Shown: positions 1-11,399 of the stretch, in pieces
Layout of the letters: each line of letters starts with the position of its first letter
Numbering within the stretch: the stretch's first letter is position 1
Source of the DNA: Laguncularia racemosa
Taxonomy: Eukaryota; Streptophyta; Magnoliopsida; Myrtales; Combretaceae
NCBI GenBank assembly: GCA_037954665.1
Contig: JBBMOL010000013.1
Coordinates: 6,386,001-6,450,000, forward strand
Reading direction: 5' to 3'
Length of the DNA stretch: 64,000 bases
Position numbers and translations under genes: made by a program
The notes under the pieces: generated by a model
The model's input: only the letters and a program-made list of their open reading frames with translations
Database searches by the model: none
What the model was told of the DNA's origin: nothing

Positions 1-1700
1 GTTCATTTCTATTATACATTCATACTAATATAATTTCAATAATTAAACTAAATGATTCTCAAATAAATCATTCCAATCATCATTACTTTAAATTGATACA
101 TTAAAATTTAATCTCAAAACCAGGAAGACTATCTATCAACATATAGTAGTTAATATAAATGAAAGTCTAACAACTATCTTCACATTTTCAAATCAACAAC
201 TTAAATTTTTATCAAGGAGTTCTTCATTGATTTTCACATCATTCCTCATCAATGTAATAGTATTGCTCTCCTCTATATTCATCCAAATAATGACCCACTA
301 AGTTTCCATTCTCATCGGAATCAATATATTCATCATTCTCTTCTACAATTGAAAAGTAAAAAGGAATGTGCATAAGCCTAGCATATGAGTACCACACAAA
401 CAACGATATTAACATGCATAAATGCATCAGCAATACATATTAAAACATGAGATTAATTATCTTCACTTAACCATCATAACAACATTGGGGTACTCATGAC
501 CTTGTTACACATAATATTTATACATATCTATTCCTAAGTTGAGAACTACCATTGTGTGCCCCTTCTAACTCTAATCTATTCCAAATCATTTCGTTGCATC
601 ACTTTACTAGGGACAACGTGACATACCGATCATCGGGGTATCTTATAGGGATTTGCCACCTCTAGCCCTTAAGCTAAGCCAAGCATAAACAGCATATACA
701 ATTAACTCCAATATTTAATTAAATTCATTTAAATATTACACTAATAATCACAAGCAACAAAACACAATAAACATGTACCTGAAGAAGTGCTTCTACTATT
801 ATCTCTCGTCTCGCTAGGAAAGGGATATAAACCTATTTAAGTATAAAAAACTAAACTTAGTTCTATTCGACAATTAATTTAGATTATTAATTCATTAAAT
901 ATATTCCAATTTCAAAATTCCCTTCCTCGATGTTTTATCGTGTATCTATCTTAGTTTATAATTATAGAAATACGAAATAGAATTAAGTATAAGTGTTCCA
1001 AAGCAACATGGTCGTGTAAGAGACTGTTTAGAGGAACACGAGCTATAGTACGACCGTGCTAGTGGCCATATATCTTTCTATGTAAAAAGTCATTTCAATA
1101 CACTCGGGTATATAATTGTGTATCTGGCTATGTACCTTTCTATGAATTTTTATAAATTGACATGCTCAAGTACACGGGCATATCTTTCGTTCGTGTACCT
1201 TCTTGTATACAATTGTGTTTTTATATAGGTGGATACATAAATATGTATATGATCGTGTATAACACTATTCATCATGAATCTTTATTCCCTTTTCTCTGAT
1301 TTGTTCCTAGGCCTAATTCCTATGATTCTAAGGTTAATTGATTTATTAATTTATCGATTCTAATACATTATGTGTATCTTGTGCACTTACTTGGTTCGAA
1401 ATTTTGATTGAAATCCTCCAAGTGCTTGATCCTAAGCTCGTTATGTCTCGCTTTTGTTCCGTATCCTAATAATATGTCAATAAATTTCATTTACATCTAC
1501 TATCATATCATTAAAGATAATCAGTTCAATGATCATAATCCTTACTTGATGAAAAGGGATTGATCTTGTGAGCGTTCACTATGAGTTTCTGGGAGGGTTT
1601 CTAATATTATAACTGTGCAAATGCAATACGCTAGATTAAGAGGTTTTATATACTCTAACCACAAAAAAAACTAAATTGCTTTTCCTTTTTGATCTATTTA
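1..1700. repeat. Unclassified repeat-like intergenic DNA, possible LTR remnant
   Basis: No gene is recognised here. Between about 1000 and 1270 the sequence repeatedly uses short motifs around 'cgtgta', 'acacggg' and 'cgtgtac' in alternating orientation, a texture often seen in LTRs of plant Ty3/gypsy elements. A more GC-balanced patch lies at about 480-680. No paired LTR, target duplication or coding domain was found, so the assignment to a retroelement is only an inference. Confidence 0.25.
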
Positions 1701-1734
1701 CTTTTTTAATCTTGATCCTATTTTATATTAGTTA

Positions 1735-1737
<3 letters not shown>

Positions 1738-1765
<28 letters not shown>

Positions 1766-1766
1766 A
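1738..1766. repeat. (TA)n microsatellite
   Basis: An almost uninterrupted run of alternating T and A of about 28 bases. It immediately precedes a 91-codon open frame on the plus strand (1768-2043) that I do not recognise. Confidence 0.85.
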
Positions 1767-1767
1767 T

Positions 1768-3700
1768 GTGTATTTACAAAAAGACTTTGAACAGAGAAAG
1801 CTTGGAGAGCATAGATTTTTTTCGAGCCTTATACGTGTAGAGGATGAGGACACGCGAAATACTGATGTGTCCCAAGGGTTTCGAAGGAGCTTGATGCAGC
1901 TTAAGAAGAAGGTCAAGCTACACCCACACGAATTGACTGGCCAAAAGTTTCACAATTTTTCTTTTTTGGCATGCTTTTTCTCGTTGCTTGGTTTCTCATT
2001 GCTGAAATGTCCATCCATAGTGAAGGGGGCAGGTGGGGAATAATAAAACAAGGTGTTTGTCGTTTCAAATGTCTCTTTCAAGTTTCTGGTGCACCCACCA
2101 AAGCCATCAAAGTAAGCGTATTCCTATAGTATAATTTACTCTCGACAAGGACTTGATCCTAAGCATCTTTCTTCTTTTATTCCTTCACTAGGACTGCTGG
2201 AGATAGACATAACGAGATGATTGTTATCCTGACTACTCCCAACTTCATTGCAAAAACTGGGGACCGTGGTTCTTCTGCCTTGGATAATGGTCCTAAACCA
2301 AGATATTTCCCTAACGTTATCCTAGAAAATGTAAAGCGTAAATTCCAAATACATTTTTTCTTTCTATATATGCTTAGGTTTAGTTACTTATCTTTTAGAT
2401 TGATCCAATTTTTTTTAATAAAAAAATATGATTTTGACCCAATTTGATAAAATAATGAGAATGAAAACAATACTAAAATATAATTAAAAGATAAAAAAAT
2501 CCATTATTCTAAAAAATTTAATCTAAATGCTTAGTTTTGAAAAAAAAATATAAAACTAAAAGATGTATTTACAATTTATCCAAATACAATTCACATAGCA
2601 TCAAGGGGAATTTCACTATGAGTCAACTGGTAATGACAAGCAAGGTTGGACTTGGGGGACTAAGTCACAAAGTCTTAGGCAATTTGATTTGTAGACTACT
2701 TCTTGTAAGTGGCAGTTCAAAGGTTTATTTATGATTTTTTCCGCTACCATTTTTGGAATATTTTCGTACTTTCATCTCAAATACGCCTAAGTTTGACTAT
2801 TCAATTTAAAATTAAGGCTACAATTAAAAAATTGAGTCTATGCTTGAATAATGAAAGTTTGAAGAAGTTGAAATAAAATAAAACAACCGTTTCAATCGGT
2901 CAATGAACAATAGGAAAAGAAAAAATTTAAATATAGTTTCTCCCAAGTAATAATTGCTCATACTATACACCACGAATCGAACTTTACTCCTTCTTCCCTG
3001 GTTGTGCAGGATAGTCACCGACTTGCCTCCCTAACAAAACATCAACAATACTTCTAGCTAAAAAGATATCTTGATTATTATACTCTTTCGCATATTTATT
3101 TTTTAAATAATATATATATATAATCAGTTTTAAATAGTATAATAAGCTTTTTTTTATCCAATTATTATTGTTATTTCAATCTTCGAACTCTTTTGATCAA
3201 AAAGTCAACAAGCCGACTCTAAAAGGGAGAATAACTGGCAGCTCAAAAAATTTACTATTACACCGTGTAAATTGATTAATAATGTGTAAGTATTAATAAA
3301 ATTCTAATATATGAAAATATACATAGTAGTTGTTTTTTTTTTTAAAATTATTATGATTAACATGTATTTAAAAATTATTGATAATTATATACCACTTATC
3401 AAAATAGTTTGCGTATTAATGCTAATGAATCTATTTTCTTATAAAAGGAAGAATAACAAGAGATTTTAAAAAATTGGCTATTGACAGGTTCTACTCATAT
3501 ATAAATATACTAGCCAATACTTGAAATTTGTATTGGCTTCTTAAGTTTTTCTTCTTCTTTTTTCATACTAAGGGATGTTTATTTTTATTTTTGGCCAACC
3601 GGAATGGTATTATATTAGTAAACTATTGAACATATTACAAAGCTCACTACAAATGTTTTTTGAAATTTGAAAAGAGTTTTTTGAGAGGATAAATTCTAAA
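1768..3700. other. Intergenic, no recognisable gene
   Basis: Two modest plus-strand open frames lie at 1768-2043 and 2217-2447. A possible intron could join sequence ending near 2111 (gtaagc donor) to sequence near 2191 (cactag acceptor). Neither translation matches a family I know, and base composition shifts back to AT-rich after 2340. The rest of the stretch is AT-rich with homopolymer runs and shows no supported feature. Confidence 0.3.
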
Positions 3701-3720
3701 TTTAGAGAAAATGTAAATAG

Positions 3721-4108
3721 TCAGTCTCTTAGAAAAGACTTTAGCTGAGTTTGTGTTGCCATCCAATTTGCTGCTTTATTGACCTCATGTCTAATTAAGC
3801 TAAACTTTATTGACTCAAAACCAAGCATCATAGTTTTCATATTGTGCATGAATGTGTTCAATTGCCAAGGACGGGCCGATGATAATGTTAAAGACTTAAA
3901 AAATAATTTCACCATTCATTTCAAAAGTGACTTCTATCAAACATTTCATCCTAGCATGATTTGCAGCTTCCATTATAGCTAAGTATTCAACATAAATAAA
4001 AGAATTTGCAAAACATAACTTTACTCTAATGCCACAAATATGTCCTTTGGAATTGCATGCCACATAACCTACTACAGCATCGCTTGAAAGAAGGATCGTA
4101 GGATCCAT
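3721..4108 (-). pseudogene. RNase H-like (RVT_3) domain fragment, LINE or host-type, frameshifted
   Basis: Two overlapping minus-strand frames (4108-3896 and 3915-3721) together resemble one plant RNase H-like domain of the kind found at the end of LINE polyproteins. The upstream frame starts with a 'SSDAVVGYVACNSKGHICG' stretch, which fits the first strand carrying the catalytic Asp and the glycine-rich turn, followed by 'EYLAIMEAANHAR', the usual Glu-bearing helix. The downstream frame has 'FESIKFSLIRHEVNKAANWMA', matching the C-terminal 'v.R..N..AD.lA' signature with the usual Asp replaced by Asn. A frameshift near 3900 separates the halves, and no reverse transcriptase or endonuclease is visible nearby. 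It is an isolated, dead fragment. Confidence 0.6.
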
Positions 4109-4109
4109 A

Positions 4110-7080
4110 TGTGTTCAACTTTTCTTTTTTTTTTTTAAAAAAAAAAATTAAATTAAGCACATATATAATATGTATATTTTAAAATAACGAAGATGTTTTT
4201 ATTTATTTACTTATTATAGAAGTGTATTTAAATTTCGACTACTTTATACCATTTGTACATATATAAACACCGATAACATTTGGCCGGTAGAATAAAATAA
4301 TATAAAAAAATAAAATAGTATGGCATAAGAAAAATGGGATAATATAATTTTTATGTATTATGTTTAGATATGAATTTTTATGATATATTTAATTTATATT
4401 ATAAAGCGAGAAAGAGTGATAGAAAATTAGAATTTATAAATATAATAATTTAAATCAGTGTGTAGATTAAATAATAAATGAAAAGATTTATCCGTTACTA
4501 TATCATAAAATTTAGCGATCAAATGATACGTAACGAAGTGGGAGGACTCACCTTGGATGGAAAGGAAAAACGGAAAAGCAAAAGTAGAAGTTGAATTCTT
4601 CGTACACGTGAATTTGCAAGCGGTGAGAGAGCTGAAGATAGTCGGTGAAATCCAAATGTGACCTGTCGAGTGGCTCGCTCTCATAGCTTTAGGTTTAGGC
4701 AAGCCTAGTGTGAGAATTTGAAACTGGCCGGCACATCATAAGAGGAAAACAAATAACAGTAGAAAGCGACAGACAAGACAAGCTCTATAGTTTTGAGGGA
4801 GTTGAGTTGGCATGTGGCAGTGGTACCACAAAACCAACACCAAAGACAATGACAACGATGGATCAGTTAAAACTTACGAGGCATCTCCATTGAATGGCGT
4901 GAAACAATTAATCTCTCCCCTTTTCCCACTTAAATAAAACGTGAGAAATGCAGGATATTATAATGTTTGGTTCGATTCGATGTCTCCAGCTTCAACTTTC
5001 AACGAAGTGGACGGGTTGCAGATCCGAACGAGTTGAGCAAAAGCATTCAAGTTTAAATAAAAAGAAAACAAGTCTTTAAAAACATTTGTTGCATATTTTG
5101 CTAGCACATTCATATCTACATTGCAATTTTGCGAGCAATGGAGATTCCCTTCAAACTTGTTCGTTACAATCATCTGGAGTTTCAGCCTGTCTAGACAAAT
5201 GATGTTAGGATGGAACTAATTTTCATTGAATTTGAGAAGCCATTCAATAGACTTTTTCGAATTAACCTCAATTATCAAACTTGTGATTCTTTATTCAATT
5301 GCAATGGACAAACTCTAGTATACTCCTCAAAGCTAGACTTTTGACGGTGGAGTAACATTAATTTTTCTAGCAAACCCCACAATGCAATACCAATTTTATT
5401 CCAAAAAGTAAATAGACTGTTAGAGGTTTCATCCTTTTATCTTCGTAAAGATTGACACTATTCCACTTTCCATGTATTTAAGTTTCCATATTAAAGGAGG
5501 ATAAATAAATCCAGCAAGAACAACTACGGGCTAACAAAAGTGAATGAGCAATAGTATGTAGGCATAGAAGTGAGGTCTCTGGAGTAAAAAGCTCTCAATT
5601 TGTGATTGTCAAAAATTGTTTCATTAGGAGTCACAATGGATATATGTAGACAATCGGATCAACGACTTTTATTAAATCCCTTTTATAATTAATGACCAAG
5701 ATCACTTGGAATCTTTTAGCCATTAATGGGCTTCTGCAAAGGTTGGGGAAATAGGAATTCAAATAAAGCCTCGTCTATACTATTTAGTACATCAATAGAA
5801 AGCTTTTATTAGTTCATACTACATAAATCAGATACTTCTACGAGATATTGGGCCGAGTTCATACACTCTACGTTCCAACTTTCAAGTTAAAGAATTGAAA
5901 CCCGTAGACATGGAATTCGGATGAATTCTATAATTTCATTGCCCTAAGAGTGAAAATGTTCCATCAACATGAGTTGGATCTTTCAGATCATTTCTTGTCT
6001 TTCATATCACAACATATGGTCACAATCGTTGTTATAGCTTTAACAGTAATTTGTTTGAAAATTATAGTTGAAATGCAGACAATACTGTACATTGACAATG
6101 TCGTAACCCAAATTAGGATGTAAAGATTCCTAGAGTTGGTTGTAGCAGTTAAAAATCAACTGCCCATTTTGATATAAGTTTAAGAAAGCGTAAAGGTTGA
6201 AAACGGACACGGATTCTAGAAAATTAATGAAACCAAATAGAGGCCAATACAATTGGCTACACCTAGAAAACCTACAACCTACTTATGGGAAATTTAACAA
6301 AGCACGAATGGCATATGCTCAGCTGAAACGAGAGCCTTTGTTCAGCGGAAAGCGTTTCTAATATTTTTTTCCTGTCAAAATATTCGTAGTTGCTAGTGGC
6401 TTCTAGCAACATATAATAATGGGAGACGAAGCTAGCCATGACGACTGATAATAATGGTTAGCCCTCATGAAAAATATCATTAAAAATTCATTATGTGATT
6501 TATATTTTTAGAAAGAGGAACTCATTTTCCATAGTTACTAACCACTATCACTAGTACTGATCACCATCATTGCCTTCTATCAGTCCTTGCAGCTAAAAAT
6601 CACTATGATATGCAACCTCTAAGAATACTAATCAACCTCTTGTTTGATAACTCTGAACACAACAAACGCCCAACAAAAGAAGTTCGGAAACATATTTCGC
6701 GGAGCAAGTCCAGAGGGCCTAGCATTTTCTTCTCGTAGCTAGTAACTTCAGTTAGGAAAAAGCTTACTTCCCTGAAGGACTCTCTTTTTTTTTAAAACGC
6801 AGTGCCCATTTGAGAGATAAGAAGAAGAGATGAGATAGAATTTACAGCTGAAATAACTTTCCTTCCCAACCATTAAACGGGTCAGCTTCAAATTATTTCA
6901 TCCCATCATCTAGGAAATAAACATCTTTACAGCTACCAGAACGGGAGAATAATAACACAGCCTAAAACAAAAATCTACCACCATACCTACATGTGCATCT
7001 AGGCTAACCAGTCTTTGTCACAAATCAACATGTCAAGCTTGATGCGGACTCTTCATATACATGTAAAACACCCGCATGTT
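4110..7080. other. Intergenic DNA downstream of the hAT-derived gene
   Basis: This stretch holds an A/T homopolymer junction at about 4120-4150 and AT-rich sequence to about 4450, then more balanced unique-looking sequence from about 4550 to 7080. Open frames at 4702-4427 and 5173-4958 (minus) match nothing I recognise. The last few hundred bases before 7086 are probably the 3' untranslated region of the minus-strand gene that ends there. Confidence 0.35.
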
Positions 7081-7085
7081 ATTTA

Positions 7086-10000
7086 CTATCTCTCTGCATT
7101 GTCTTGGACTTTGTCCTCTTCATTTTTCACTCCGTTAAATATTTCGGGATCACTAAAACCTGTTAAGTGAAACAATGATTAGATAAAGAATGAAGCATTT
7201 GCTGTCACAAACACCATGTTAAGATTAAAAGAAAAGAACAAACCTGCACCTAAATCTTCATTTTCATCATCTGAAGGTCCTAATGTTGAGCTTCCAGAAG
7301 GTGGATCAATTTCCATCCAATCAGAAACACCGTAGTCCACTAAGTTTATGTCCTTCTGTGTAACCCAATCTTCAACAAGATTTCTACTTTCAAAAGAGAG
7401 AGGGTCCATCGCACTGTGCTCCATGTTCTTATCAACACTGCTTGGGATTAGTCATAACAAGCAAATTAATTTCTACACAATTCCCATATAGTTTAGCCAT
7501 GTCTATTAATTTTTTTCCCCTGAACTTACACTTGTCTCAATCGCAAGTTGTACTGGACATAGACCATGTCACTAAGCCGTTGATGTTCTAGACCATTCCT
7601 CCCTTCATGTATCTGGTCAAAAGAGATTTGATTGCGTTTACATCTTGCTGCACTGCAAGTTTGACTCAGAATTCGCATTGCCAGCCGCATCAAATTTGGA
7701 CAGCCCCCTCCATAGGTTGACCACCATTCGGCTACATTGATCCAAACAATTGGTAAGTAAAGGCAGGCAACTTGAAGATCAAGAGTGGAAAGGAGGAGGA
7801 GGATGGAGGGATGGAGGGAAGGAGGGAGGAAGGGAGGGAAGGGGCCAAATGTAGCGCAACACAGTACAAAAAGGTCTGCACAAAACTCAGTTAATTCGGC
7901 CTAACGGTTAAAAGGTTCATTGTCCCCACGCCACAGTGAAACAAAAGACTTTTTAGGTAAACTATCTAACTATCTTTATATGAACATATCTTCGAATCAG
8001 CCCTAATGATCGATTCTTCCTAGGGAAGTTTGTTGCATAATGTGTACTCCTAGTCACTCTATATGCCAATAATAAGACGTGCCTCTCATAATACTTTTCA
8101 AGCATGCACTGTTATGGGAAATATTAAGTTTATTAGAAAAGGATGAAGACATAATTCCAACTGATGAAATTCTCAACATTTAAGGTCACCTGGCACTGTT
8201 GACATTATCCATACTTCATACTTCACAGGAAATTCACAACTCGAGATGTGTCTTTCACCTCCTACAAAATAAAATTCACTCTCCACCTTTTTGATAGAAG
8301 GAATCACCTCAACTATACCAAAAATACTGGTATTTTTTTTTTCTCAGAAAGGTAGAATGTAGATATGTTAACAATGTCCTCCAAGGAGGATTAAGAATGA
8401 ATATACTCCCCATCCACCAGACTATGGGAGTAAATTAAGAGCATGAGAAAGAAAGAAACTCAAATTAATAAAAATAGTGAGTATAAGTATAGAAATAATC
8501 AGGCAAAAAAAGTATACAAATTATCTAACCAGGAAGCAAAGTGTCTTTAGCCCTGACTGCCATTTTCCTCCCCAAATCTCCAGCAGCAGATTTGTACAAG
8601 ATCATCTCCTTCACGATTTTATCCTGGACCTTTAGATCGGGTACCAAGCGCTCGACACAATCATTCATTGCTGAAAGAAACTTCCCTGGAATATCACCCT
8701 GGATACTATAGAAGAATTTTGGGTTAAGGTAGAAGCCTGCAAGTTGAAGAGGAAGTCCCTGGTGTTGTTGCCACCTGTTGTCTATTATATTCCAATACAT
8801 CATGTATTCCTCTCTTTTCATGAGTTGTTTTTTTATTGCTTCCTTTGCCCTGTACATTCCTGCATAGATATATCCAATCGCAGGCCTTTTCTCACTGCGG
8901 ACAATTTTTAGAAGTCGCAAGAGTGGACTTGTCAGATGGGTAATGAGAAGGCACGAAGACCAAAACGACTCATTATTGACATAATCAAACACTTCGAGAC
9001 CATCGGCTTTCTTAGAATACAGGGAGTCAACCCATTCCTGAGAAGCAACCATACTCTGCAAAACGCGTTTAAAATCAACCATCCTTTTTAATGTTGTGAA
9101 ATTTGTAGCAGAAGATGTTTCCCCTAATGCAATGACATCACAACCGCCAGTATACCTTCTGAGAAGATTGAGAAGCTCAGCATGACTATAAATAAATCTT
9201 GTGATAGATCTAGCTTGTCCAATGATTTCATTTATCCACTCAAGCTTTGCAAAATCCCCGAGCATCAAATCTACGGATTGTGCTGCACAGGGAGCCCAGT
9301 AGAGAGAAGGGAAAATGTCCATCAACCTTTTGCCAGCAGCAATATATTGCTCCTCACCATTGGTGATCACTTGCAACACATTTGTTACACCTACTTCTTC
9401 CACTACCTGCTTGAGAACTTCAACCAAAGCTTCAGACGAATCTACAAAAGCAGAAGCATCCATCGACTTCAAGAAGACTGTGCCTTCGGGACAATACACC
9501 AGAAAACTTAGAAATGTTCCACCAAGTTCAGTGTTCCATTGCTCAACCACAAGAGTACATCCTGTCCTCCCCCATATTGAAGTGTATTTCAGACTCTCGT
9601 TCTTCATTTCCTCTACTGCATTCTTCAGTACCGGACCTCTCAGATCATGATAAGTGGGTGCTGTAGCCTCTGCTCCACCAGAAGCAATTGCATTAAACAT
9701 CCGCTGGAAATAAGCTGAGTTCACAGCACTCAAAGGAGCTCCTATATCATATAAAAACCGACCAATAGCCATATTTATCTGATCATTGTCTGCCTTTGAA
9801 CTATATTCTATAGCAGTCAGATGCAATGCATCAGGAGTTGTGGAAGAAATTTTAACCCTGTCTTTCTTCCTCCTCACAGCATTTTTGTTAGCAACACCTG
9901 GAATGTTTGCATATGCTATTGGACTTGCCTCAATGACTTGATCCTGAAGAGGAACCACCTCAAATGCACCATTTACATCACACTGGTTCCCAAATGTGTC

Positions 10001-10318
10001 TGCATCACTCCGTTGTGGGTTAATATTAGAAATTGCCTCATCAATCTTTTGTTTTTTCTTCCTCCTCATGGCAAGCCCATTCAAACTCTCTCGCATTGAC
10101 AGCTGTACGTCAGATGGGACACGAGGACAAGTAGCTGCATTACCCTTTATACAAGCAAGATGTTCCTTAATCCTATGAATACCACCACCCTTAAGTAGTT
10201 TGTCACAGTATATACACTTGAGGTGCACTCTAGTTCCATTCTTATACATTTCACAATGCTTCCATGCAGGGTCAGTTTTTTGTGGTGTTAGTGGAATAAG
10301 TTCAAAACCTGAAGCCAT
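7086..10318 (-). CDS. BED zinc-finger / DUF659 / hAT C-terminal protein, domesticated hAT transposase
   Basis: Four coding exons join in frame: 10318-8530, 7731-7530, 7437-7244 and 7159-7086, totalling 2259 nt (752 residues plus TAG). All junctions are GT..AG. The N-terminus has a BED-type finger (C35, C38, H48, H53) next to the start Met, then two basic NLS-like clusters (about residues 86-93 and 149-156). A DUF659 region spans about residues 180-365 ('GTVFLKSMDAS', 'LYWAPCAAQSVDLML'). Exon 2 gives the hAT dimerisation motif 'EWWSTYGGGCPNLMRLAMRIL', and the tail is acidic. Positions normally holding catalytic Asp differ: the usual 'DGWTD' reads 'VEQWNTE' (about 258-264) and the usual 'TDNA' reads 'TNGE' (about 319-322). 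The frame is intact over 752 codons, and I saw no terminal inverted repeats. I infer a host nuclear DNA-binding protein; the target is unknown. Confidence 0.88.
7770..7852 (+). repeat. GGA/GGGA purine-rich microsatellite in an intron
   Basis: About 80 bases on the plus strand are built of GGA, GGGA and GGAA units with almost no pyrimidine. The tract lies in the intron between coding exons 1 and 2 of the hAT-derived gene, so the transcript would carry the pyrimidine strand. It has several G-triplets that could form a G-quadruplex on the non-template strand. Confidence 0.75.
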
Positions 10319-10339
10319 ATTATGTCCCTCAACAATTCA

Positions 10340-11345
10340 CCATGCCCAGAATACCTACACTTAAAAACAAAGCTGTGAAAAATGCTGAGAGCCCTTCACT
10401 TGGACCATTCTTATGTACAAATTGCTTACAGAGATCACTAAAAATACAGTCCCAGACTCAAACATCAACAGTTTATATCTTATCCATATATCTTATCCAC
10501 CCACTCCACATAAACATGTAAAAGGAAGTGAGAATTTTGGGGTACATAGTAAAACCATTCAAAGTATGATTTGAGTCAGAGCTAACAAAACACAGCCATC
10601 TGACGCTATGACAAAAAGGGTGACCACAACGGCTTCTTTTGCAAGAAATACTGAAAAATAAAATATTATAATCCTCAAAAGACACGAAAAGAAAAACATC
10701 TCAGAAACACAAATGTTGTTCTCAAATGAATAACTGGCCTAGAATTAACACAACGAACAATGCCTATTCCCTGCTACAACCCCAAAAATATCCTAAGCTA
10801 GAACATCTACAATTTTCAAGAAACCATTATAGACACTTAAAGAACTTAATGATGGGGCACTTTTTCTTTTTCCCCCCAGAATTCAAATTACTTGAAACCA
10901 CATGAGCCTCAAGCAGCAAAATTCTGCAGTTCAGATCAATTATGTTAATTTCACGTGAACACCCGAAATCTTCAAAAGCATAAAGTAGGATTTTCATTAA
11001 GCTCTAGTATCATGCATAAAAATGTTGCCTCCTCAGAATTATCCGCACATGAAACATTAAAAAAGATTAACTTTCCGATACCCAATTACTCAAAATTCAA
11101 CCTTTCATCTCAAACATTAGAATGTTGTAATCTGAAACTGGCACACGCTAAGAAACAATAAAAGAAAAAGGAAATTTCGGGAAAAAATAAAAGAATAGAT
11201 ATAAAAGAAACAAAATGATCGTTTCCCAACAAACATGACGGATATACAAGAATTGGTAGACATAAACTGTGAAAATTGAAAAGAAAAGAGAAGCAAAGTA
11301 CCTGTTTTGAGGAAGAGAGAGATACACCCGAAACCGAGTTAGGGT
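10340..11345 (-). promoter_or_regulatory. Probable 5' UTR intron and leader exon of the hAT-derived gene
   Basis: Upstream of the start codon at 10318, a pyrimidine-containing acceptor ending in 'gtgtag' lies near 10355. A 'caaaacag/gtactt' donor lies near 11303 on the minus strand. Together they would define a leader intron of about 950 bases and a short leader exon at about 11303-11345. Sequence above 11345 becomes GC-richer with 'ggaccggtt'-like motifs, as expected at a promoter. No TATA box was identified with confidence. This is inferred from splice-site form only. Confidence 0.4.
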
Positions 11346-11399
11346 TCGGTTGGATGGGTTTGGGATTTGATTAAACTGGGGGTGTTCCGATGACCGGAT

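Noticed and set aside
1768..2340. Possible two-exon plus-strand gene with a gtaagc...cactag intron
   Set aside because: Translation matches nothing known, and no further exons were found; evidence too weak to call a gene.
9182..10178. Plus-strand frames of 60-111 codons
   Set aside because: Antisense shadows of the large first exon of the hAT-derived gene.
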